The notes beneath the pieces were generated by a model, which saw only the letters and a program-made list of their open reading frames with translations, did no database searches and was not told the origin of the DNA. Positions 7,394 through 14,872 of a DNA stretch of 24,824 nucleotides are shown here, in pieces. The translations under genes and the position numbers were made by a program. Origin of the DNA: an uncultured Sphingobium sp. (GTDB taxonomy: Bacteria; Pseudomonadota; Alphaproteobacteria; Sphingomonadales; Sphingomonadaceae); the NCBI GenBank assembly GCA_913773715.1, contig CAJYHD010000120.1:1-24824 (forward strand), in the 5' to 3' direction. Position 1 is the stretch's first letter. Each line of letters opens with the position of its first letter.

Positions 7394-8221
7394 TCAGGCC
7401 CCCGAAGCGGGTGGATTGGACACGCCCGACAAGGATGTCAGAGTGTCGTGCAGCTTCACGGCTGCATCGGCGATCGCGGTCGTGTCGATCGCGTCGGCGG
7501 ATGGCGCGGGCATGGCAGCGCGGATGTCGCGCTCCAGCTTCTCAATGCGCTTTTTCACGCCCGCGTTGGTGTCGAGCTCGACGGCGCGGCGCAGGTGGCG
7601 CAGCGCCTGTTCCTGCGCGCCGCGCCGTGCGCCGGCGGGGCCGTCCGCGTCCGGCTCGATCGCGTCGGCCGCGCGCGCAAGGCAAAGGCCGATCGCCTTT
7701 TCCAGCTTCGCGCGCACCTGGTCGAAAATATCCTCGTCGATAACCAGGACTTCGACGTCGCGAAGGATCGCGATATCGAAGTCCTGGTCCTGCCCGAGCG
7801 CCTTCAGCGCGGCATCCGCGATCTCTTCACAGATCAGGGTGGGCGCGGTGCGGCTAAAGCGCTCGGGCAAGGTGAGTCCGTGCCGAAGCACGAAACGGGC
7901 GAGCGGCAACGCGCCGGCGAAATCGCCAACGTCGAGCCGCCAGATCATGACATGGGTCAGAATGTCGTCTTCGGTGGCGACGTTGGCCGCCATGACGCCT
8001 TCCACCCAGTCGACATAACCGGGGAGCAGCTGGCGCTTGAGCTCGATCTTGCGCTCGACCGACTGCAGTTCGTGCAGCCGGCGCAGATCGACGCCCAGGC
8101 GCGCGCGCTGAAGCTCATATTCGGTCGCAGCGCCACCGCGACGCTGCGCGGCCGGGTCCGCCGCCTGTACGGCTGCGAGCTCGCCCATCATGCGGGCGCG
8201 GTGGCGCTGAAACGGGCTCAT
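7394..8221 (-). CDS. M: Terminase small subunit / endonuclease M (P2 gpM family)
   Basis: The 275-aa product begins MSPFQRHRARMMGEL; the conserved core KIELKRQLLPGYVDWVEGVM and EDDILTHVMIWRLDVGDFAGALPLARFVLRHGLTLPE follow. In P2, gpM and gpP form the packaging enzyme that cuts cos; gpM is assigned the endonuclease and recognition role. The ATG overlaps the capsid gene stop by 4 nt. The C-terminal half, residues ~170-275, is less conserved and ends in a Pro/Ala-rich tail (SNPPASGA). Confidence 0.9.
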   Translation of the reverse strand: MSPFQRHRARMMGELAAVQAADPAAQRRGGAATEYELQRARLGVDLRRLHELQSVERKIELKRQLLPGYVDWVEGVMAANVATEDDILTHVMIWRLDVGDFAGALPLARFVLRHGLTLPERFSRTAPTLICEEIADAALKALGQDQDFDIAILRDVEVLVIDEDIFDQVRAKLEKAIGLCLARAADAIEPDADGPAGARRGAQEQALRHLRRAVELDTNAGVKKRIEKLERDIRAAMPAPSADAIDTTAIADAAVKLHDTLTSLSGVSNPPASGA

Positions 8222-9273
8222 GCGGTGGGCGCGGTGTCGTCGAAGGTGATGTTCTCGACGAGCACGGCCAGGCCATGATCCTCGATCACATAATCGTCAT
8301 TCGACGACTGGAAATCCTCGATCCGCTTGCGGCGCGCATTCTCCTCGAGGTGACGCCGGCGCGACTCTTCCTGCACATAGATCGAGAGGTTTTCGAAGGT
8401 CGTGATCAGCAGCGCGTTCTCTGGGAAGAACGGGACGCGCACCGCCGGCAGGCCGCCCAGCCGCTTTTCCGACATGATGACATCGGCCGCCAGCATCTCG
8501 GTCGGCTTGTCCGCCTGGTTGATGACCTTGAAATACTTGTCGTGAACCAGCTTGCGGCCGACGATGACGATCAGGTCGGTGCGCTCGCGGTGCCAGGGAT
8601 CGAGCAGTTCGACGCCGTCGACGACAACCGCGTCGAGGTTCTTAAACTCCTGCGCCGGGCCGACCTTGACGGGGTCGGGGGTGGTAACGCCGGGCACGCG
8701 ATCCGACGCGCCCTTCACCGTGGTCGAACCGACCACCTGGCCTGGCGACTTCAGGCGCAGTTCCTGTAGCCAGCCGATGTTCATGTCCTGCAGGTTCGGG
8801 TACTTGGTCAGGTCGCTTTCCACCGCGACATGGGTGCCATTGAAGCCGATCCGGATGCGGTCGAGCGCCTGTTGGTTGACGATGACGCCCTGGATGCGAA
8901 CCTCGAAATCATCGAACTTCGCCCACTGGTCGAGCTTCGCCCAGCTGATGTGCGTATTGTAGTCGGTTTCCTCACAGCGATAGCGCTGCGCGACCTCGCC
9001 GGTGGCCGACTTGGTCTGGCGGTCCTTCGTCGAGACATCGGTGCGGCTGGCGATCGGGCCCGACGACACGATGCCGACGGTCTCGCCTTCCAGTTCGTCG
9101 ACCAAGAACACATTGATCCGGCCGAGAAACGCGCTTGATTCCTGCTGCTTGGTTTCCAGCTTCTGCGCGACGCTGGGGTCGACGGCGAAGCTGACGGTCA
9201 CGTCATCGACGTTGTTTAGATCGGCGATGTTCTCGAGGAAGCCGGTATACAGCTTGCGGGTCTGGTTCTTCAT
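8218..9273 (-). CDS. N: Major capsid protein precursor N (P2 gpN family)
   Basis: This 351-aa protein is close to P2 gpN in length. The N-terminus MKNQTRKLYTGFLENIADLN and segments SSAFLGRINVFLVDELEGE, GIVSSGPIASRTD, LQDMNIGWLQELR, VIVGRKLVHDKYF and LPAVRVPFFPENALLI run in family order. It builds the icosahedral shell on the scaffold O and in P2 is trimmed near the N-terminus. It lies between O (55-nt gap) and M (4-nt overlap), the P2 order O-N-M. Confidence 0.96.
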   Translation of the reverse strand: MKNQTRKLYTGFLENIADLNNVDDVTVSFAVDPSVAQKLETKQQESSAFLGRINVFLVDELEGETVGIVSSGPIASRTDVSTKDRQTKSATGEVAQRYRCEETDYNTHISWAKLDQWAKFDDFEVRIQGVIVNQQALDRIRIGFNGTHVAVESDLTKYPNLQDMNIGWLQELRLKSPGQVVGSTTVKGASDRVPGVTTPDPVKVGPAQEFKNLDAVVVDGVELLDPWHRERTDLIVIVGRKLVHDKYFKVINQADKPTEMLAADVIMSEKRLGGLPAVRVPFFPENALLITTFENLSIYVQEESRRRHLEENARRKRIEDFQSSNDDYVIEDHGLAVLVENITFDDTAPTA

Positions 9274-9328
9274 GGACAGTGGGTCCTAAAATGGGCGGGT
9301 CAGGCGCGGGGTTGGTCGGGACGACGAA

Positions 9329-10216
9329 TCAGCACTCGGCGCGCTTGTAGGTCTCGGCGGCTCCGCCGGTGGCGAGGTCGCGGCGCGGCTGGCGCGGGTT
9401 CTCGGTCGTCTCGATCGACGCCTTCAGGGTCGCCTGCTCGGTCCGCATCGTGCTCATGTCGCGACGAAATTCCTCGCCGAGCTTGGTCACGGCGGCCGCC
9501 ATCTTCGTCATCGCTTCGCCGATCGCGGCGAACTGCGAGTCATTGTCGTTCGCGGGCGGAGGGGGCGCCGGGGGCGTGACCTGCTCGGCCGGGGCGGTCT
9601 CGCCACCCACGCCCTTGGTCAGCTTGGTGAAAAAGGCCGTCGCCGCAGCAAGGAGCCCGGCCGAGCTATCGGCGGACGGCGTCGCCACCTCGCCAGTGGC
9701 GAGCTCGAAGCTGGTCTCCAGCCCGATCGAGAACAGGTTGCCCGGCTGTTGCGGCTGCGGGCCGGAGCGGATCGCGCCGGGGTTCTTCAGCGCGAAGTTC
9801 AGCACCTCGGTCCCCAGCGAGGCGGGACTGTCGGTCACGGCCAGGCCGACCAGGTACGCCTTGCCGGTGTTGGCGAAGTTGGGCTGGATTTCGATCGACG
9901 TGTAGATCTTCTGCTTGTCGGTGTTCATGGCGACAAGTTCGTCGGTCGCCTCGATCTCCGCGTTCAGCGCCAGCTTCTTGACCTTCTTGCCGGCGAGCGT
10001 GAGCTCAATCTCCTCGGTCGACAGCGACAGGACGTCACCATAGGCCTTGAAAGGCTTGTCCGCGGTGATGCCGCGGATATGCTCCATGTTGACCCGCGCG
10101 CCATAGGTGTCGCGATTGTAGGTCTGCGCCGCGTCGACCAGCCAGCTGCGCTCGATGATCCGGCCGTCGACGGTATCACCCTCGACGGCGACGCGGAAAG
10201 TTTTGGTCTTGGGCAT
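9329..10216 (-). CDS. O: Capsid scaffold and maturation protease O (P2 gpO family)
   Basis: A 295-aa product starts at MPKTKTFRVAVEGD; the open frame extends upstream but only into the intergenic promoter region. The N-terminal serine protease shows the P2 triad positions: D17 in GDTVDGR, H46 in NMEHIRG and S107 in YTSIEIQP. NFANTGKAYLVGLAVTDSPASLGTE follows. The C-terminal third is a Pro-rich linker and then a helical scaffolding region ending RRDLATGGAAETYKRAEC, like the P2 end. The protein guides capsid assembly and then cleaves itself and the capsid precursor. It heads the leftward late operon, 131 nt from the centre of palindrome 2. Confidence 0.95.
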   Translation of the reverse strand: MPKTKTFRVAVEGDTVDGRIIERSWLVDAAQTYNRDTYGARVNMEHIRGITADKPFKAYGDVLSLSTEEIELTLAGKKVKKLALNAEIEATDELVAMNTDKQKIYTSIEIQPNFANTGKAYLVGLAVTDSPASLGTEVLNFALKNPGAIRSGPQPQQPGNLFSIGLETSFELATGEVATPSADSSAGLLAAATAFFTKLTKGVGGETAPAEQVTPPAPPPPANDNDSQFAAIGEAMTKMAAAVTKLGEEFRRDMSTMRTEQATLKASIETTENPRQPRRDLATGGAAETYKRAEC

Positions 10217-10334
10217 GGGGGTCTCGCGGGCTCCGAACGGAAACGGGGTGGCGCGACCGACCGGAAAGGGGGGACAGTCGGCCGCGCCGGAGCCCGCAAC
10301 AGGCGCGGAGAGCCCCCAAATCGCAACGCGGTGA

Positions 10335-10359
10335 TGTTGTAAGCCAGAGCGTGACAACA
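10335..10359. promoter_or_regulatory. Ogr-type late activator palindrome 2 (divergent O/P promoter region)
   Basis: TGTTGT-N13-ACAACA lies in the 189-bp gap between the divergent O and P genes, identical in architecture to the sites at 3560 and 13309. Its centre is 59 nt before the P start codon, nearly the same spacing as site 1 to J, and 131 nt before the O start. A single symmetrical site may serve both directions. No second copy is present in the gap. Confidence 0.74.
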
Positions 10360-10405
10360 GGCGGGGCGATCGCCGCACCCCCGGGCGCGTCTAGCGTCGC
10401 CGGCG

Positions 10406-12394
10406 ATGATCCTGGCCACCCCTACCTTCGACGCACGTCGCAAAGCGAAGCTGTTCTATTGGCAGGGCTATGATTGCGAGCAGATCGCGGAGCTATTGGC
10501 GCTGAACGCCAACACCATCCGCAGTTGGAAGTCGCGGGACAAGTGGGAAGAGACCGCACCGCTCGACCGCGTCGACCAGGCGCTGGAGGCGCGGTTGCAG
10601 CTGCTCATCTGGAAAGAGCATCACACCGGCGCGGACCTGAAGTCGATGGACGCGCTCGGCCGGCTCCTAGAGCGCCAGGCGCGGGTTCGTCGGCACAATG
10701 CGCCCGATGGTCATGAAGGCGATCTCAATCCCAAGGTCGCCAACCGCAACGCCGGTGAGCGCAAGAAAGCGCGCAAGAACCACCTGACCGCCGACCATAT
10801 CGCGGAGGTGAAAGCCGCGTTCGAGCAGGGCCTGTTCGCCTATCAGCTGGCTTGGCGCGGTTCCAAGGACGATTTGATGTCGTCGACAGCGATGTCGACG
10901 CGCTTCATTCTGAAAAGCCGCCAGATCGGCGCGACATATTACTTTGCCCGCGAAGCATTCATCCGAATGCTGGAAACCGGCAACAACCAAATCTTCATCT
11001 CTGCCAGCCGCGCGCAGGCCAATAACTTCCGCCAGTACATCGTCGATTTCGTTATGTCGGTGACGGGTGTGAAGCTGGAAGGCGACCCCATCGTCCTCGA
11101 CCTGGACGGGGTCGAGGGTCCGAATGGCGAGAGCCCGAAGCTTTATTTTCTGGGCACCAATTACCGGACGGCGCAGAGCTATCACGGCGACGTCTATGTC
11201 GACGAAGCGTTCTGGATTTACGGCTTCGACCAGATCGACGACGTGGCCAGCGCCATGGCGTCACAGAAGCGCTACCGCATAACCTATTTCTCGACGCCGT
11301 CGACGATCGCCCACCAGGCGTACCGCACCTGGTCGGGTGAGAAATACAATGACGGCCGGGACAAGTCGGAGCGCGTCAAGTTCGACTTCAGCGACGAGGA
11401 CCTGCGGCGCGGCGTCCTGGGGCCTGATGGCATCTGGCGTCAGCGCGTGTCGATCATGGACGCGGAGGCGGGCGGGTGCGACCTGTTCGACATCGAACGG
11501 CTGCGCAAACGCTATGCGCCCGACATCTTCGACAACCTGTTCATGTGCAATTTCGTCGACGACAGTTCGTCGATGTTCCCGTTCGCGCTCATGCGGCGGG
11601 CGATGGTCGACAGCTGGGACGCTTGGTCGAAGGATTACGATCCCTATGCGCTGCGCCCCTATGGCGATCGCGAGGTCCACATCGGCGTCGACCCGGCGGA
11701 AAGCGCGGCCGGCGACGAGGCGGCCGTGGTCGTGCTGGCACCGCCGGACAAGCCGGGTGGCGTCTTCCGCGTGCTTGAAAAACATCGCCTGAAGGGATGC
11801 GATTTCGAGAAGCTGGCGGTGTTCGTGCTGGCGTTCCGTGATCGCTACAATGTCGGTTACATCGCGGTCGACAGCACCGGCATGGGCGCAGCGACCTGGA
11901 AGGTCATCCGCAACTCGTTCCCGACTGCACGCCGCATCGACTACAATGTCGCGGTCAAGACCGAGATGGTCCTGAAGGCGAAGAACGTCTTTTCCAGCCG
12001 CCGCATCCAGTTCGACAGCGGCGCGCTGGATATCGCGCAGAGCTTCATGTCGATCCGCGCCGAGCTCACCGGCGCGCAGAAGCAGATCACCTATGTCGCC
12101 ACCCGCGCCGGCGACACCGGCCACGCGGATCTCGCCTGGGCGATCATGCACGTCCTCCACAACGAACCGCTCGACCCGGTGAACACCGGCAATCGCAAAT
12201 CACGCCTGAGAATTGGAAGAGGTAATGTATCAGACGCCCCCGACGATCGCCAGCGCCGGCGCGAACCCCGTGGCCACCACCGCGATCGCCGCGACCCCGC
12301 CGATCGGCGCCAGCGCCACGGCCGTCCAGCGCCGGCGGGCCTTCCACTTCGGCGAGCCGGAGGGCGTCCTCGATCGGCGCGACCTGCTGCGTAA
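10406..12394 (+). CDS. P: Terminase large subunit P (P2 gpP family), with basic C-terminal extension
   Basis: This is a 662-residue frame. Residues ~12-50 form a helix-turn-helix (EQIAELLALNANTIRSWKSR). The packaging ATPase follows, with Walker A-like LKSRQIGATYYFA at ~169-181 and Walker B VYVDEAFW at ~262-269. The C-terminal RNase H-like nuclease shows IGVDPAESAAGDEAA (~424), YIAVDSTGMGAATW and the late Asp in HADLAWAIMH. The family is usually about 590 aa and its normal end aligns near residue 605. Here the frame stays open for ~57 more codons, encoding an Arg-rich tail that overlaps the start of Q by 170 nt. The tail may be translated, or a stop may have been lost by mutation or sequence error. 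Confidence 0.95.
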   Translation: MILATPTFDARRKAKLFYWQGYDCEQIAELLALNANTIRSWKSRDKWEETAPLDRVDQALEARLQLLIWKEHHTGADLKSMDALGRLLERQARVRRHNAPDGHEGDLNPKVANRNAGERKKARKNHLTADHIAEVKAAFEQGLFAYQLAWRGSKDDLMSSTAMSTRFILKSRQIGATYYFAREAFIRMLETGNNQIFISASRAQANNFRQYIVDFVMSVTGVKLEGDPIVLDLDGVEGPNGESPKLYFLGTNYRTAQSYHGDVYVDEAFWIYGFDQIDDVASAMASQKRYRITYFSTPSTIAHQAYRTWSGEKYNDGRDKSERVKFDFSDEDLRRGVLGPDGIWRQRVSIMDAEAGGCDLFDIERLRKRYAPDIFDNLFMCNFVDDSSSMFPFALMRRAMVDSWDAWSKDYDPYALRPYGDREVHIGVDPAESAAGDEAAVVVLAPPDKPGGVFRVLEKHRLKGCDFEKLAVFVLAFRDRYNVGYIAVDSTGMGAATWKVIRNSFPTARRIDYNVAVKTEMVLKAKNVFSSRRIQFDSGALDIAQSFMSIRAELTGAQKQITYVATRAGDTGHADLAWAIMHVLHNEPLDPVNTGNRKSRLRIGRGNVSDAPDDRQRRREPRGHHRDRRDPADRRQRHGRPAPAGLPLRRAGGRPRSARPAA

Positions 12395-13304
12395 CGCGGA
12401 GGCGCGGTTCAACGGTCGCTGGTATGAACCGCCGATCAAGATGGAGGCTCTGGCGCGGTCGCGTCACATGTCGCCGCATCATAGCTCGGCGTTGAAGTAT
12501 AAGGTCAACCAACTGGTCCGCCATTTCGAGCCGTCGCGCTGGCTCGATCGGAAAAACTTCGGGGCGTTCGCGCTGAATTTTCTGGCGATGGGCAACGCCT
12601 ATCTGGAACGGCGCAACAACCTGGCCGGCCGACCGATGACGCTGGTCAACGCGCCAGCGATCAATACGCGGCGCGGCCGGGATGATGAGTATTTCTGGAT
12701 CGACGGGTATCGGCAGGCAACGACCTTCCTGCCCGGCAGCGTTTTCCACCTTTGGGAGGAGGACCTGGCGCAGGAAATCTATGGCCTGCCGGAATGGCTA
12801 TCGGCGCTGCAGTCGGGCCTGCTCAACGAGGCGGCGACCGTTTTCCGTCGCCGGTATTTCGCGAATGGCTCCCACGCCGGTTACATCCTGTATGTGTCGG
12901 AGGAGAAGTTCGCGGACGCCGATGCGGACGATCTCGACGCGGCGATCGCTGAGTCGAAGGGTCCGGGTAACTTTAGAAATATTTTCCTGCACATTCCGGG
13001 CGGCGACAAGGACGGGGTGAAGGTCATCCCGGTCGGTGAGGCCGCCGCCAAGGATGAATTCATGGGGGTCAAGGGCACGACCCGCGACGACGTCCTGGCG
13101 GCGCACCGCGTCCCCCCTGTCCTCCTCGGTGTCGTGCCGCAAAACACCGGCGGGTTCGGCGACGTGGCGAAAGCAGCGGACGTCTTCCACCAAGCGGAAA
13201 TCGATCCGCTCATGATGCGCATGCTAGAACTCAACGATTGGCTTGGGCTCGAGGCGGTGCGGTTCCGGCCGTATGAGCGCCAAGCCGGGACGGCGAAAGC
13301 CTAA
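12225..13304 (+). CDS. Q: Portal protein Q (P2 gpQ family)
   Basis: The 359-aa product starts at the ATG at 12225, preceded by GGAAGAGGT; a TTG 12 nt upstream is less likely. RRAFHFGEPEGVLDRRDLL, NGRWYEPPIKMEALARS, HHSSALKYKVNQLVRHFEP, PGSVFHLWEEDLAQEIYGLPEW and VPQNTGGFGDV follow P2 gpQ through its length. It forms the dodecameric ring through which DNA enters the capsid and to which the tail attaches. It is co-transcribed with P, whose 3' end overlaps it. The first ~35 residues are Ala/Thr/Pro-rich and variable. Confidence 0.95.
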   Translation: MYQTPPTIASAGANPVATTAIAATPPIGASATAVQRRRAFHFGEPEGVLDRRDLLRNAEARFNGRWYEPPIKMEALARSRHMSPHHSSALKYKVNQLVRHFEPSRWLDRKNFGAFALNFLAMGNAYLERRNNLAGRPMTLVNAPAINTRRGRDDEYFWIDGYRQATTFLPGSVFHLWEEDLAQEIYGLPEWLSALQSGLLNEAATVFRRRYFANGSHAGYILYVSEEKFADADADDLDAAIAESKGPGNFRNIFLHIPGGDKDGVKVIPVGEAAAKDEFMGVKGTTRDDVLAAHRVPPVLLGVVPQNTGGFGDVAKAADVFHQAEIDPLMMRMLELNDWLGLEAVRFRPYERQAGTAKA

Positions 13305-13308
13305 ACCC

Positions 13309-13333
13309 TGTTGTATCCGCCCGCCTGACAACA
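13309..13333. promoter_or_regulatory. Ogr-type late activator palindrome 3 (between Q and methylase)
   Basis: TGTTGT-N13-ACAACA starts 5 bp after the Q stop. The same 13-bp spacing as the other two sites and flanking C/G (CCTGTTGT...ACAACAGG) make chance unlikely. The centre at 13321 is 150 nt before the proposed methylase start, further than at J or P, so a leader of ~95 nt would be expected. P2 has no late promoter known to me at this position. Confidence 0.7.
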
Positions 13334-13470
13334 GGCGGGCGTTGTCCGCGATTCTTTGATGCTGGAACGGGGCCGGGCGGGCTGCAACCCGCACCGACGA
13401 CGAGACAGAGCCTCGCCATGACCAGATTGGCCGACCTGGCCACCCCGCACCCGCGCAACGGGCGGGGCGC

Positions 13471-14310
13471 ATGGACTGTATCGCTCTCGTTATGTCAACC
13501 AATTCCAATTGCATCGCTATCGCCGCCACCAAGCCTGCGGCAGGCTATATCGGCGGCAAGCGTAATCTCGCCGGCCGGATCGTCCCCATCATCGATCAGA
13601 CCGACCATGACGGCTATGCAGAGCCGTTCGTGGGCATGGGCGGGATTTTCCTGCGCCGGCGACAGCGGCCGAAGGCCGAGTTCATCAATGACATATCCGG
13701 CGACGTGGTGAACTTCTTCCGCGTGGTGCGAGAGCACTACACGGTACTGATGGACCACATGCGCTGGCTCATGGCCAGCCGGGCCGAATTCCAGCGGCAG
13801 CAGGCCCTGCCCGCCCAACACCTGACCGACATTCAACGCGCGGCGCGGTTCCTGTATCTTCAGCGCCTGGCCTTCGGTGGTAAGGTGACCGGTCGCAGCT
13901 ATGGCGTCGACAGCAGCAGCGCCGCCCGGTTCAATGTGCTGCGCCTTGAGCGGGATCTCGCGGACCTGCACGATCGCTTGTGTGGCGTCGTGATCGAGCA
14001 GCTGGGCTATGCCGACTTCATCCGGCGCTACGATCGCCCCGGGATGCTGTTCTATCTCGACCCGCCCTATTGGGGCTGCGAGGACGACTATGGCGTCGAG
14101 GTGTTCAGCCGGGATGACTTCGCCCGCCTCGCGGCCCAGTTGGGCGGCATCCGGGGCAAGTTCGTGCTTTCGCTCAACGATACGCCGGGGGTCCGCGCAT
14201 GCTTTGCGGCCTTCATGATCGCCAGCGAGCAGACTACTTATACGATCAGCGGGGCCGCGCCGAAGCGCGTGGGTGAGGTGATCATCAGCAACTACCCGAT
14301 TCGCCGATAG
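13471..14310 (+). CDS. DNA adenine (N6) methyltransferase, D12/Dam class
   Basis: This is a 279-aa protein. GYIGGKRNL at 25-33 is the N-terminal S-adenosylmethionine contact motif, FVGMGG at 53-58 is motif I and DPPYWG at ~197-202 is catalytic motif IV. This is the order of Dam-like enzymes. It would methylate adenine in phage and possibly host DNA. A start at 13492 (MSTNSNCIA) is possible; neither start has a strong ribosome site. The gene lies between an Ogr palindrome and a strong hairpin, so it probably forms a one-gene late transcript. Late timing suggests marking DNA just before packaging, against restriction in the next host. Target sequence is unknown. Confidence 0.88.
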   Translation: MDCIALVMSTNSNCIAIAATKPAAGYIGGKRNLAGRIVPIIDQTDHDGYAEPFVGMGGIFLRRRQRPKAEFINDISGDVVNFFRVVREHYTVLMDHMRWLMASRAEFQRQQALPAQHLTDIQRAARFLYLQRLAFGGKVTGRSYGVDSSSAARFNVLRLERDLADLHDRLCGVVIEQLGYADFIRRYDRPGMLFYLDPPYWGCEDDYGVEVFSRDDFARLAAQLGGIRGKFVLSLNDTPGVRACFAAFMIASEQTTYTISGAAPKRVGEVIISNYPIRR

Positions 14311-14323
14311 TTCTGAAAAACCG

Positions 14324-14353
14324 CACGCGCCCCGGAACTTCCCGGGGCGCGTG
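14324..14353 (+). terminator. 12-bp perfect hairpin after methylase
   Basis: CACGCGCCCCGG (14324-14335) pairs perfectly with CCGGGGCGCGTG (14342-14353) around a 6-nt loop. It lies 13 nt after the methylase stop. No T-run follows directly, but an AT-rich stretch begins ~15 nt later. It probably ends the rightward late transcript; a packaging-related structure is the alternative. Confidence 0.6.
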
Positions 14354-14365
14354 TCAAGCGATACC

Positions 14366-14452
14366 ACGCAAAAACGTATATTTTGTTATAAAATTACATT
14401 TTGTAAGAAAATTTCAAAAATTTTGTTATTTTATTTCGCGCAACAAAATTAC
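14366..14452. other. AT-rich island with repeated TTTTGTTA motifs
   Basis: About 85 bp is mostly A and T in a window that is otherwise strongly GC-rich. It holds TTTTGTTAT at ~14381 and ~14421, a variant ATTTTGTAA at ~14398 and an inverted AACAAAATT at ~14442. It lies beside the cos candidate and beyond the terminator. It may be a bend or IHF-type site for terminase assembly, or an origin-like melting region. An 83-aa frame across it has no ribosome site and is not called. Confidence 0.5.
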
Positions 14453-14479
14453 GCGCTGAAAACCTCAACCCGGCGCGCC

Positions 14480-14501
14480 GCGCTTGCCCCCGCGCCTCGC
14501 C
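14480..14501 (-). other. Candidate cos (packaging cut) site
   Basis: Read on the minus strand, this is GGCGAGGCG, then CGG, then GGGCAAGCGC. The P2 cohesive end GGCGAGGCGGGGAAAGCAC shares the first nine bases exactly and eight of the last ten once three bases are looped out. Strand and place agree with P2, where cos lies beyond the 3' end of Q and reads back toward it; the methylase is interposed here. The comparison is from memory of the P2 end sequence and no alignment was run. Confidence 0.45.
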
Positions 14502-14520
14502 CGCAGGCTTCTTGGGTCGC

Positions 14521-14596
14521 ATTTGATGCAGTCGAAGGGCCTGCGTTGCAGGAAATTCAGCGATATCGACCACTGTGCGCGTTGCGATTTGATGCA
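14521..14596 (+). repeat. Pair of ATTTGATGCA direct repeats beside cos candidate
   Basis: ATTTGATGCA occurs at 14521-14530 and again at 14587-14596, each preceded by a similar GC-rich tetranucleotide, with a weaker TTTGATGC at ~13354. The spacing is 66 bp. They may be protein sites for terminase or replication control. The remaining stretch 14597-14872 shows no gene or structure I can support; a 125-aa minus-strand frame crosses it and the cos candidate but looks non-coding. Confidence 0.35.
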
Positions 14597-14872
14597 CCCT
14601 GATGCGGTGCGAAGCAAGCCTAGACAACCTGTCCCCGCGCGATCGGTATAAATGGCGTGGCATGGTTCGTGCTCTCCCCCCATCGATAGCCCTGGGCGGC
14701 GCAAGCCGCCCGTCCCGACAGCCAAATCTTGGCGTTCGGGTGCGTGAGGTGGTCCCTCTCGGCTAGGGGGGACTAGCAGGCGATCGGTTTCCACATGGTC
14801 GGCTGTCAAATCAACGTGTCGCGATAGCGACTCCTCATCCACTTAGCTCTTAAGGTCCTGATACATGGACTT

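Noticed and set aside
13418..13711. 97-aa plus-strand frame before the methylase
   Set aside because: It runs in another frame into the methylase N-terminus and becomes Ser/Pro-rich. A short leader peptide cannot be excluded, but nothing supports it.
14366..14452. CRISPR array or iteron array
   Set aside because: Repeats are short (8-10 bp), irregularly spaced and partly inverted, with no uniform spacers and no cas genes in the window.
14351..14842. Small frames over the AT-rich island and cos candidate (83 aa plus strand, 125 aa and 89 aa minus strand)
   Set aside because: They overlap each other, lack ribosome sites, and composition follows the local AT-rich/GC-rich switch rather than coding bias.
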